Below are positions 41,361 to 48,906 of a stretch of DNA of 64,000 nt, one piece after another (the first letter of the stretch is position 1; each line of letters starts with the position of its first letter). The position numbers and the translations under genes are program-made. The DNA is taken from positions 496,001-560,000 of the forward strand of contig NZ_JAODUA010000003.1 of the NCBI RefSeq assembly GCF_025399895.1, read 5' to 3'. Under the pieces are notes generated by a model that saw only the letters and a list, made by a program, of their open reading frames with translations, did not search any database and was not told where the DNA came from. Source of the DNA: Streptomyces sp. ASQP_92. Its GTDB lineage: Bacteria > Actinomycetota > Actinomycetes > Streptomycetales > Streptomycetaceae.

Positions 41361-41942
41361 TCAGCCACGGTGGGGCGGAGCGAGCTTCTGCAGGTCGAGG
41401 TTGATCTCGAAGGGCACCGGGCGGTGGAGTGAGCCCCTGAAGATGCCAACGGGTACGTAGGTGGCGGTCGGCTCGTCCAGTTCGTAGACGTGGACGATGG
41501 GTGCTCCGTCCTCGTCCTCAATGCGCCAGTAGTGCGGGATGCCGGCCTCTGCGTACTTGTGGAGCTTTACCGTGCGATCCCGGTGGGCGGATTCGGGAGA
41601 GACCACCTCGACGGCGAGTCGTACTTCATCCGGTGCGAACCAGGTGCGGTCACCGTCGAAGTCAGCCGTCGTCACCAGCAGATCCGGCTCGGGCCGATTG
41701 CGTTGATCGAGCTTGATGGTCATTTCCCGCCCGACTCTGACGTCGGCCGGCGCCTGCTCCATGAGAGCCACGGTGAGCATCGTGACGAGATGGCCGTGCC
41801 ACCACCGTTGTGGGGACATCATGAATACGAGGGCTCCGTCGATCAGCTCGGTGTGGCGCGGCGCTTCCGGGAGGTAGTCCAGGTCCTCCGCGAACCAGCC
41901 TTCCGCGCGGGGCGGGCGCATCCAGTCGGGCAGTGCGGTCAT
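41361..41942 (-). CDS. Uma2 family PD-(D/E)XK-type protein
   Basis: The 193-residue protein belongs to the Uma2/DUF820 family of restriction-endonuclease-fold proteins. Core residues are visible in ELIDGALVFM, RVGREMTIKLDQRNRPEPDLLVTT (the catalytic Asp), DEVRLAVEVVSPESAHRDRTVKLHKYAEAGI (the EV-x-S-P-x(6)-D...K motif) and HYWRIEDEDGAPIVHVYELDE. Uma2 genes abound in Streptomyces and cyanobacteria; nuclease activity is presumed and the role unknown. It lies alone, opposite in direction, between the two copies of the ychF 3' end. Confidence 0.88.
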   Translation of the reverse strand: MTALPDWMRPPRAEGWFAEDLDYLPEAPRHTELIDGALVFMMSPQRWWHGHLVTMLTVALMEQAPADVRVGREMTIKLDQRNRPEPDLLVTTADFDGDRTWFAPDEVRLAVEVVSPESAHRDRTVKLHKYAEAGIPHYWRIEDEDGAPIVHVYELDEPTATYVPVGIFRGSLHRPVPFEINLDLQKLAPPHRG

Positions 41943-42104
41943 GGCTCAACCGTAGCGACTCGGGGAGGTCCGGGCCACGAGATCGCGGACGGTGGAGCCA
42001 CCCTCCTGCCCCCGCCCGCCGGAGCCTCTGCCGCCCGTGCTGATTCTGTGCTGACTTGACCCGCCCGAGATGACCTTTCCGCAGGTGGGAGCGGTGTTGG
42101 GGAC

Positions 42105-42126
42105 GTTCCGGTTCAACGTGTAGCGG
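42105..42126 (+). repeat. Second copy of the ychF 3' end (copy B)
   Basis: GTTCCGGTTCAACGTGTAGCGG repeats the ychF end with two substitutions and includes the stop codon in register. A GC hairpin (GGTCCGGCCCTTCGGGGGCGGGCCC) follows at about 42176-42200, just as one follows copy A at 41316-41340. Positions 41943-42407 otherwise contain no gene I can support. A short in-frame trace reading GDIYGHT on the minus strand at 42361-42381 resembles the C-terminal motif of actinomycete integrases. Confidence 0.6.
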
Positions 42127-42407
42127 CTGACGTGTCACCGCGTCGCTGACCTTGCGAACGTGAAGGTCAGATAGGGTCCGGCCCTTCGGGGGCGGGCCCT
42201 TGGGTTTCCGGTGCTGGGATTGTGCCGGGACGTGGATGGGCTGACGGGGCTGGAGCAGAACCCGGCGCACAGCCCGACTCGTCCAGCCGCTCCACATTCC
42301 CAGGTGGCAGGGGATTCCAGGCTCCCGGCGTGAAGCCTGTCCGGCGCCGATGCGACCGCCGGTATGGCCGTAGATATCGCCAGGTACCCTCAAACCCATC
42401 GCCAACG

Positions 42408-42501
42408 CGGCCCGACGGGCTTCCGCTCCACCCTGTGGAGTCTCGAAGGACATGCCCCCACCCGCACGAGCTATTTCGTGCTGCCCGGGGGGAAGTCCTT
42501 G
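42408..42501 (+). ncRNA. Structured mRNA leader of the first DUF2075 gene
   Basis: Three stems can form. Stem 1: GCCC-GAC-GGGC (42410-42420). Stem 2: CTCCA/TGGAG (42426-42440). Stem 3 is long and layered: outer AAGGAC/GTCCTT (42446-51 with 42495-500), middle CCCCC with the G-run at 42487-42492, and inner GCACGA/TCGTGC (42464-69 with 42476-81). The G-run followed by AA is the only ribosome-binding site, so the hairpin hides it. The same three-part layout precedes the second DUF2075 gene. A TACCCT hexamer at 42385-42390 may be the -10 box. Confidence 0.6.
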
Positions 42502-44382
42502 TTGTTCCGAGCGTCTGCGAAAACGGTCGCCGTCATGGCGCTGGACAGTTCGCTTCATCTCCACCTCACCGAGCGGTTCACCCGCATCCGCGGCTACCCG
42601 CCCAACGCCTCAGAGGCGCGGTCCTGGGAACGGAGCATCCCCGCGCTCACCGCCGTGCTCAATGACGCGGGCCTCGGTGACGTGGAGGTCATGCTCGAGT
42701 ACGCGCTTCCGATGAGCAGCAAGCGAGCCGACGCGGTTCTCGCGGGGTTCCACCCACGCACGGGCGACCCCTCCTATGTCGTGGTGGAACTCAAACAGTG
42801 GAGCGATGTGGTTCCGGACGAGGACGACCCGGTCCTGTGTCATGTCCCTTCCTATGGTCAGCCGGTCCTCAATCCCGTCGAGCAGGTGCGCCGCTACTGC
42901 GAATACCTCACCAACTTCAATGGCGCTGTCGCCGGCCACCCGGAGCGGGTCGGGGGAGTGGCCTTCCTGCACAACGCAACCGCGTTTGACGTGGCCGCAC
43001 TGTGTGAGATCGAGTCCGAAGGGGCCCAGTTGTTCTCGGGTGACGCCCGGGGTGGGTTCATCGACTACGTTCGTGCCCGGCTCAGCTCTGAGTGTTCGGG
43101 CGCCGCAGCCGCTGACGCGCTGCTCGCGGGCAAATCGGTCCCCTCGAAGCAGCTGATGGCAGTAGCAGCACAGGAAGTCCGTGAGAGAGAGCAGTTCGTG
43201 CTCCTCGATGAACAGCAGGTCGCCTACCGCAAGGTCCTCAGCGCGGTACGCAAGGCCCAGCAGTCCGACCACAAGGAGGTTGTGGTCATCACCGGTGGTC
43301 CCGGCACCGGCAAGAGCGTCATCGCGCTTTCCCTGCTGGGCGAGTTGTACCGGCGAGGCATCCCGGCTCTGCATGCGACCGGCTCCCAGTCCTTCACCAA
43401 GACGATGCGCAAGGTCGCGGGTGCCAGGAAGCGCGAAGTGCAGGATCTCTTCAAGTACTTCAACAGCTTCATGACGACGGAGAGGAACAGCCTCGACGTC
43501 CTGGTCTGCGATGAGGCCCACCGCATCCGCGAGACATCCGCCAACCGGTACACGCCGGCCGCACGTCGGACCGACAAGCAGCAGATCGACGAGTTGATGG
43601 ACGTCGCCAAAGTGCCCGTCTTTCTGCTCGACGAGCATCAGGTCGTGCGCCCGGGTGAGATGGGCACGGTGGAAGACATTCGAGCCGCTGCGGCGCGTAG
43701 GGGGTTGAACTGCCCCGTCGTAAGGCTGGAAAGCCAGTTTCGCTGCGGCGGGAGCGATGTCTACCTGCGCTGGGTGGTGCGGCTCCTGGGGCTGGAACCC
43801 GGCGACCCGGTGGTGTGGGATCCGGATGACCGCATGCAACTCCTCTTGGCCGACAGCCCGGAAGAGATGGAAACCTTCCTGGACGGCCGTCGCGGTCAGG
43901 GCTACAGCGCTCGTATGTCGGCCGGCTACTGCTGGCAGTGGTCCCCGGAACCCAAGCCGGGACAGCCCCTGCCGACAGACGTGCGGATCGGTGCTTGGGC
44001 GCGCCCCTGGAACCTTCGCGGCGACCGCTCTGTCGCGGGCGCACCGCCGTCCGCCCTATGGGCCACGGACCCGGCGGGCTTCGGTCAGATCGGTTGCGTC
44101 TACACCGCCCAAGGTTTCGAGTACGACTGGTCCGGCGTCATCATCGGCCCCGACCTGGTGTGGCGCGGTGACCGGTGGGTGACGGACCGCACGGCGTCCA
44201 AGGACCCGGTGTTCAAGCGCTCGACACCGGACGCCGATGTGGATCGCCTGATCCGCAACACGTACAAGGTGCTGCTGACCCGCGGAATGGTGGGCACGGT
44301 CGTTTACTCCACGGACCGCGAGACGCAGGAGAGACTACGAGAACTGGTGGGTGCCAGCGGGAGTGTGGCTGTCACCGCGTAA
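42502..44382 (+). CDS. PD-(D/E)XK nuclease-DUF2075 helicase fusion (copy 1)
   Basis: The 626-residue protein has an N-terminal nuclease-like domain with Asp77 (RADAVLAG) and E96-L-K98 (VVVELKQW). An SF1-like DUF2075 ATPase follows: Walker A GGPGTGKS (Lys271), Walker B LVCDEAH (about 337), FLLDEHQVVRPGE, RLESQFRCGGSD and the late motif GCVYTAQGFEYDWSGV with NTYKVLLTRGM. TTG 42502 is preferred because it sits nine bases after the G-run, exactly as GTG does in copy 2, and because the proteins align from there; ATG 42535 is the conventional alternative. A DNA- or RNA-targeting defence role is inferred. Confidence 0.82.
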   Translation: MFRASAKTVAVMALDSSLHLHLTERFTRIRGYPPNASEARSWERSIPALTAVLNDAGLGDVEVMLEYALPMSSKRADAVLAGFHPRTGDPSYVVVELKQWSDVVPDEDDPVLCHVPSYGQPVLNPVEQVRRYCEYLTNFNGAVAGHPERVGGVAFLHNATAFDVAALCEIESEGAQLFSGDARGGFIDYVRARLSSECSGAAAADALLAGKSVPSKQLMAVAAQEVREREQFVLLDEQQVAYRKVLSAVRKAQQSDHKEVVVITGGPGTGKSVIALSLLGELYRRGIPALHATGSQSFTKTMRKVAGARKREVQDLFKYFNSFMTTERNSLDVLVCDEAHRIRETSANRYTPAARRTDKQQIDELMDVAKVPVFLLDEHQVVRPGEMGTVEDIRAAAARRGLNCPVVRLESQFRCGGSDVYLRWVVRLLGLEPGDPVVWDPDDRMQLLLADSPEEMETFLDGRRGQGYSARMSAGYCWQWSPEPKPGQPLPTDVRIGAWARPWNLRGDRSVAGAPPSALWATDPAGFGQIGCVYTAQGFEYDWSGVIIGPDLVWRGDRWVTDRTASKDPVFKRSTPDADVDRLIRNTYKVLLTRGMVGTVVYSTDRETQERLRELVGASGSVAVTA

Positions 44383-44493
44383 CCGACCGGCCTGAACCAG
44401 CGGCTTTTCGCCAACTTGCCGCTGACATGCCATGAGGCGACGGGAGAAGTTCGCGTGCGCTGCCGTACTCCCTAAGATCACCCGTACCAATTG

Positions 44494-44569
44494 CGGCCCG
44501 ACGGGCTTCCTCTACGCGAGGAGATGCCCCCACCCGCACGAGTCACTCGTGCCCTGGGGGAACCATCTC
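44494..44569 (+). ncRNA. Structured mRNA leader of the second DUF2075 gene
   Basis: This is the counterpart of the 42408-42501 leader. Stem 1 GCCC-GAC-GGGC (44496-44506) is identical. Stem 2 is TCCTC/GAGGA (44508-44522). Stem 3 has inner GCACGAG/CTCGTGC (44536-42 with 44546-52), middle CCCCCA/TGGGGG (44527-32 with 44555-60), and outer GAGATG/CATCTC (44521-26 with 44564-69) abutting the GTG start. Outer helices of the two leaders are unrelated in sequence yet both pair. Stem 2 and the outer helix share two bases and so compete. TAAGAT (44474-44479) is a likely -10. Confidence 0.62.
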
Positions 44570-46684
44570 GTGTCCATGCTCCTGCTGAAGCTGCCTGCGC
44601 AGGACCTGCTCACTCTGAACTCCAGGCGGCGGATGGTGCCGCATCTCGCCGCCAGATACAGGCACTTCCGAGGGCACGACGTGTCCGATACGGAACGGGA
44701 GGCCTGGGCCGACAGCCTGGTCAAATTGGCGGAAGACCTTGTTGCGGCGGAGCGCGGCAACGTTGAAATGGTCGTGGAGTGCGCGGCGACGGTCGACGCC
44801 CCGAAGAAGGGCGAGCCGACTCTCATCGACGTCGTTCTGGTGGGCCGACACCCTGAGACGCGTCTGCCATCGTTCCAACTCGTCGAGCTGAAGCGATGGT
44901 CAATGGTGACGCGAGTGGAGGCCGCCACCGCGGAACTCGTGCGGGTGCCCGGATATAAAAGCCCCAAGAAGCACCCTGCGCTGCAGCTCAGGAACACTTA
45001 CCGTGTGTTCACCGGCGACCAAGGGCCGCTGCGTGGTGTCACTGTCGAATGCGGCGGATTCGCCTACCTGCACAATTCCACCGACGACTCGGTGAGACCG
45101 CTGCTCGATACGCTGGCGCCGACCGGAGCCTATGAGCGGGTGTACACCCGAGATAGTCGCGACCAGCTCCTTGTGGACCTGCGGCGGCATTTCTCGGAGG
45201 ACGGTGCGGCTTCTGAGGCGGAGCAGCTCCTGCGGTTCATGAACCTGCGTAACACTCCGCTTCTCGACGCGATGATCAGATCTCGTGGAGAGGACACGGT
45301 GTTCACCTTGCGTGGACAGCAGAAGCGAGTGGCGGCGAGCGTCCGGGAAAGAGCCGAACTGGTCCTGGGCCATCCCGATGAGTCCGCTGCGCCGTCGGAC
45401 GGCAGTCGAGCGGTATTCATCGTGCTAGGTGGTGCGGGTACCGGAAAGAGTGCCGTGGGCCTACAACTCAGGGCCGATTTCGAGGCAGCGAAACGGTCGG
45501 TGAAGTACGCCAGCGGAAGCCGCGCCTTCAACGGGGCGCTCCAGGAGCAGGTGGGCTACCCCGACAGGGAGTTCAGGAAGAGGTTCGCCTACTTCAGCCA
45601 CTTCGTGACGCCCCCAGACCCAGTTCTGGATGTCCTCATCTGCGACGAGGCACACCGCCTGAGAGAGCGAACCATCGACATGTACCGCCGAGAGGAGAAG
45701 TCGGGAAAGCAGCCCCAAGTGGACGATCTGCTCGATGCCTCTCGCCTCACCGTGTTCTTTCTCGACGAGAGCCAGTCCGTGCGACCCAAGGAAGTCGGAA
45801 CGGTGAGTCTGATCGAGAGTGCCGCGAGAGCGCGGGGGATCACGCCGCTCCGCTATGAACTCAGGGAGGAATGGCGCTGCGGGGGTAGTGACGCGTACAT
45901 CCGTTGGGTGCGAGCGGTCCTGGACATCGAGGCAGGAACCACCGAGTGGACCCCCGACGGTTTGATGCATGTCGAAGTGGCGGACAGTCCTGAGGAACTC
46001 GAGTACATCATCAAGTCCGAGGCGGCGGCGGGAGCGACGGCTCGCATGGTGGCCGGCTTCTGCTGGCCCTGGACGGAACCTGTGGGGCAGGGGAAGGCCG
46101 CGCGCCTGGAGGCGGATGTGCGGATCGGTGGCTGGCACCGATCGTGGAACGCCAAGGGCGACTCCTTCCGCGAGGGCGGAGCGGTGCCCCCGTCCACGAA
46201 ATGGTCGGTGCACCCGTATGGCATCCATCAGATCGGCTGCGTCTATACAGCCCAGGGCCTCGAATGGGACTGGTGTGGGGTGATCCTCGGCGAGGACATG
46301 GTGAGACGCGGTGACCGGTGGGTCTATCAAAAAGGCCAGTGGTACGAGGAGGCGGGAAGCAAGATCAAACGTGTCAAAGTGCCCGGTTCCTTTGACATGA
46401 AGCTCCGGGAGGGGACCGGAAGCGAGGAGGAGAAGCGGGAGGAGTTCGCGCGATGTGTCCGGCACGCCTACCACGTGCTCATGACGAGGGCGAGCCGCGC
46501 GACGGTGCTGTACTCCACCGATGAGGAGACGCAGACGTACCTCAAGACCTGCGTCGGCGCCGCGCAGATTCACGGCCTGCGACCTACCTGGGAGAACCTG
46601 CCTGCTGAGGCACGGGTACCCCATCTCCCCAGCCCGAAGAGGAAGGGCGGTGACACTTCTGGGGGACAGGAGCTGCTCTTCTGA
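44570..46684 (+). CDS. PD-(D/E)XK nuclease-DUF2075 helicase fusion (copy 2)
   Basis: The 704-residue paralogue of copy 1 has nuclease-like Asp87 (LIDVVLVG) and E106-L-K108 (QLVELKRW). Its ATPase has Walker A GGAGTGKS (Lys293), ICDEAHRLRE (about 359), FFLDESQSVRPKE, REEWRCGGSDAYIRWV and GCVYTAQGLEWDWCGVILGEDMVRRGDRWV. It has an additional charged stretch around residues 595-630 and a C-terminal tail. GTG 44570 was chosen on spacing from GGGGGAA; ATG 44576 also fits. Tandem, diverged copies with matching leaders suggest a duplicated, separately controlled unit rather than redundant genes. Confidence 0.82.
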   Translation: MSMLLLKLPAQDLLTLNSRRRMVPHLAARYRHFRGHDVSDTEREAWADSLVKLAEDLVAAERGNVEMVVECAATVDAPKKGEPTLIDVVLVGRHPETRLPSFQLVELKRWSMVTRVEAATAELVRVPGYKSPKKHPALQLRNTYRVFTGDQGPLRGVTVECGGFAYLHNSTDDSVRPLLDTLAPTGAYERVYTRDSRDQLLVDLRRHFSEDGAASEAEQLLRFMNLRNTPLLDAMIRSRGEDTVFTLRGQQKRVAASVRERAELVLGHPDESAAPSDGSRAVFIVLGGAGTGKSAVGLQLRADFEAAKRSVKYASGSRAFNGALQEQVGYPDREFRKRFAYFSHFVTPPDPVLDVLICDEAHRLRERTIDMYRREEKSGKQPQVDDLLDASRLTVFFLDESQSVRPKEVGTVSLIESAARARGITPLRYELREEWRCGGSDAYIRWVRAVLDIEAGTTEWTPDGLMHVEVADSPEELEYIIKSEAAAGATARMVAGFCWPWTEPVGQGKAARLEADVRIGGWHRSWNAKGDSFREGGAVPPSTKWSVHPYGIHQIGCVYTAQGLEWDWCGVILGEDMVRRGDRWVYQKGQWYEEAGSKIKRVKVPGSFDMKLREGTGSEEEKREEFARCVRHAYHVLMTRASRATVLYSTDEETQTYLKTCVGAAQIHGLRPTWENLPAEARVPHLPSPKRKGGDTSGGQELLF

Positions 46685-46760
46685 GAGGTCTTCGTCGCCC
46701 TCGGGGCGAAGCCACACAGGCTGAGAGTGGCGGGCTCGCCGGGCCCGCCACATGCCTGCC

Positions 46761-46889
46761 TCAGATGAGGTGGCGTGCCGCCACCGCCAGTGCCTCCCAC
46801 ACGAGGTTGGAGATCACGCTGGCGGCGACGCCGGCCAGGATCTCGCGGATCCAGGGACGACGCGCAGGCTTGTACTCGACCGGTTCCAT
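46761..46889 (-). CDS. Short hydrophobic peptide (42 residues)
   Basis: A short frame from ATG 46889 to TGA encodes MEPVEYKPARRPW followed by one hydrophobic helix (IREILAGVAASVISNLVWEAL) and ends in ARHLI. It resembles small Streptomyces membrane peptides annotated under recent DUF numbers (I believe DUF6408, unverified). A positive-inside charge pattern fits one membrane pass. No strong ribosome-binding site is seen. It converges on the second DUF2075 gene and may be a toxin- or effector-like partner; that idea rests only on proximity. Confidence 0.55.
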   Translation of the reverse strand: MEPVEYKPARRPWIREILAGVAASVISNLVWEALAVAARHLI

Positions 46890-46906
46890 GAAGGCCCACC
46901 CAAGGT

Positions 46907-46962
46907 GTGAGTTACGGATGGTAGGACCGCCCTACCGGGCATCTGGCCCATCCGTAACTCAC
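46907..46962. promoter_or_regulatory. Perfect 15-bp inverted repeat upstream of the 42-residue peptide
   Basis: GTGAGTTACGGATGG (46907-46921) and CCATCCGTAACTCAC (46948-46962) pair perfectly with a 26-base spacer that contains the nested stem GGTAGG/CCTACC. It lies 17 bases ahead of the peptide start. It could be an operator or an RNA hairpin in the transcript. The rest of 46963-47342 shows no gene. Confidence 0.6.
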
Positions 46963-47342
46963 GGCCAGTGGACTGGACCGTGGACTCCGCCTCGTACCCT
47001 CCGGGAAGGTGCGCAGCGGTGAAAGCCTATCTCACAGGGCGGCGGTCTCGTCGGGGCCAATGTCCCTGCAGTCGAACGGAGTTGAGTCGGAATTTCGGCC
47101 CGAACGGGCATGCCGGCAAGTAACTGGATGGCACACCGTCTCAGGCAGCCACCACTGGCTCTGGCCCACCCACGCCGAGAAGGGCAAGCCGATCGTCGGA
47201 TGCTGCCCGTCATGGGGGTGCGGTAGGGCTGACCAGAGCTGGGGTGTCGAGTGTGCCTGAATTGACAAGCGGACTTGCTGTCCCGGAGCCGCTGCCCCTG
47301 GCCCCCACCCCTCACTCCAGCTCCACACCTCACCCCCTGCGA

Positions 47343-48161
<819 letters not shown>

Positions 48162-48218
48162 CGGGCCGAGCCCGCTTCGGGGCGGGCCGGCACGGCCCGC
48201 CCGCACCCCCCAACCCCC

Positions 48219-48893
48219 TCACACCTCCCAAGACGGCAGCGGCCACCGCTGCAAGCGGTACGGGGCCCACCAGATCTCGGCGCCGAAGCGCACCGCCAGG
48301 TGTTGCTTCTCGAAGGCCGTCACGATCGGGGCGGGGACGGTGTCCGTGCCCCGGCCCGCCAGGAGGGCGTCGATCGCGGTGAGGTAGGCGGCGTCGGAGA
48401 TGGTGAGGCGGCGGAAGCCGCCGTGGCGGCGGTCCCGGATCTGAACGAAGCCGGGGCCGCGGCGCAGGAAGCACCGGCCGACGTGGTAGCGCGACCGCCA
48501 GGTCGCCAACGCCTCGTCGCCGCCCGGGCCTTCGAGGACCGCCGGCGGGAACAGGTGGCCGAAGACCCACCACTCGGGGCCGCCGGGGACGAGCCGGGCC
48601 CGCCAGTCGACCTCCACGCCCCGGCTGGAGAGTTCGCGGACGAGGGAGAGCACCTGGGTGGTGCGCTCCGCGTCGCCGTCCGGGCCGAGGACGGCGAGCG
48701 GCTCGATCGACACGAACCGTGCGCCGAGTTCGTAGGCCCGGTGCGCCTCCTCCGCCGCGTCGCCGCCGAGCGGGCGGTGGCCGAGGTACACGTCCGGCAG
48801 GGCCCGCACCGCCGCGTCGCGATGGCGCCACAGTCCGAAGCGGGAGCCGGACGAAACCTCGGGGATGGTCGACACGTCGACGTCCAGTGTCAT
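48219..48893 (-). CDS. DUF5825 family protein
   Basis: The 224-residue protein carries a triosephosphate-like region (LGARFVSIEPLAVLGPDGD) and a late WWAPYRLQRWPLPSWEV end. It resembles DUF5825, which accompanies cobalamin-dependent RiPP radical SAM methyltransferases; its job is unknown, perhaps substrate delivery or complex formation. CAGGAG precedes ATG 48893. It lies 13 bases after the radical SAM stop on the same strand, so the two are certainly cotranscribed. It is the last gene of the minus-strand thiopeptide transcript in this window. Confidence 0.75.
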   Translation of the reverse strand: MTLDVDVSTIPEVSSGSRFGLWRHRDAAVRALPDVYLGHRPLGGDAAEEAHRAYELGARFVSIEPLAVLGPDGDAERTTQVLSLVRELSSRGVEVDWRARLVPGGPEWWVFGHLFPPAVLEGPGGDEALATWRSRYHVGRCFLRRGPGFVQIRDRRHGGFRRLTISDAAYLTAIDALLAGRGTDTVPAPIVTAFEKQHLAVRFGAEIWWAPYRLQRWPLPSWEV

Positions 48894-48906
48894 TGCGCGC
48901 TCCTGT

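Noticed and set aside
42453..44527. ATGCCCCCACCCGCACGAG as a conserved upstream reading frame (MPPPAR) in both DUF2075 leaders
   Set aside because: Only zero or one base separates each ATG from a purine run, the peptide diverges after MPPPAR, and the same bases are explained by hairpin pairing.
47262..47267. Perfect TTGACA upstream of tsnR as part of its promoter
   Set aside because: No TANNNT lies 16-19 bases downstream, and it is 75 bases from the -10 next to the start codon.
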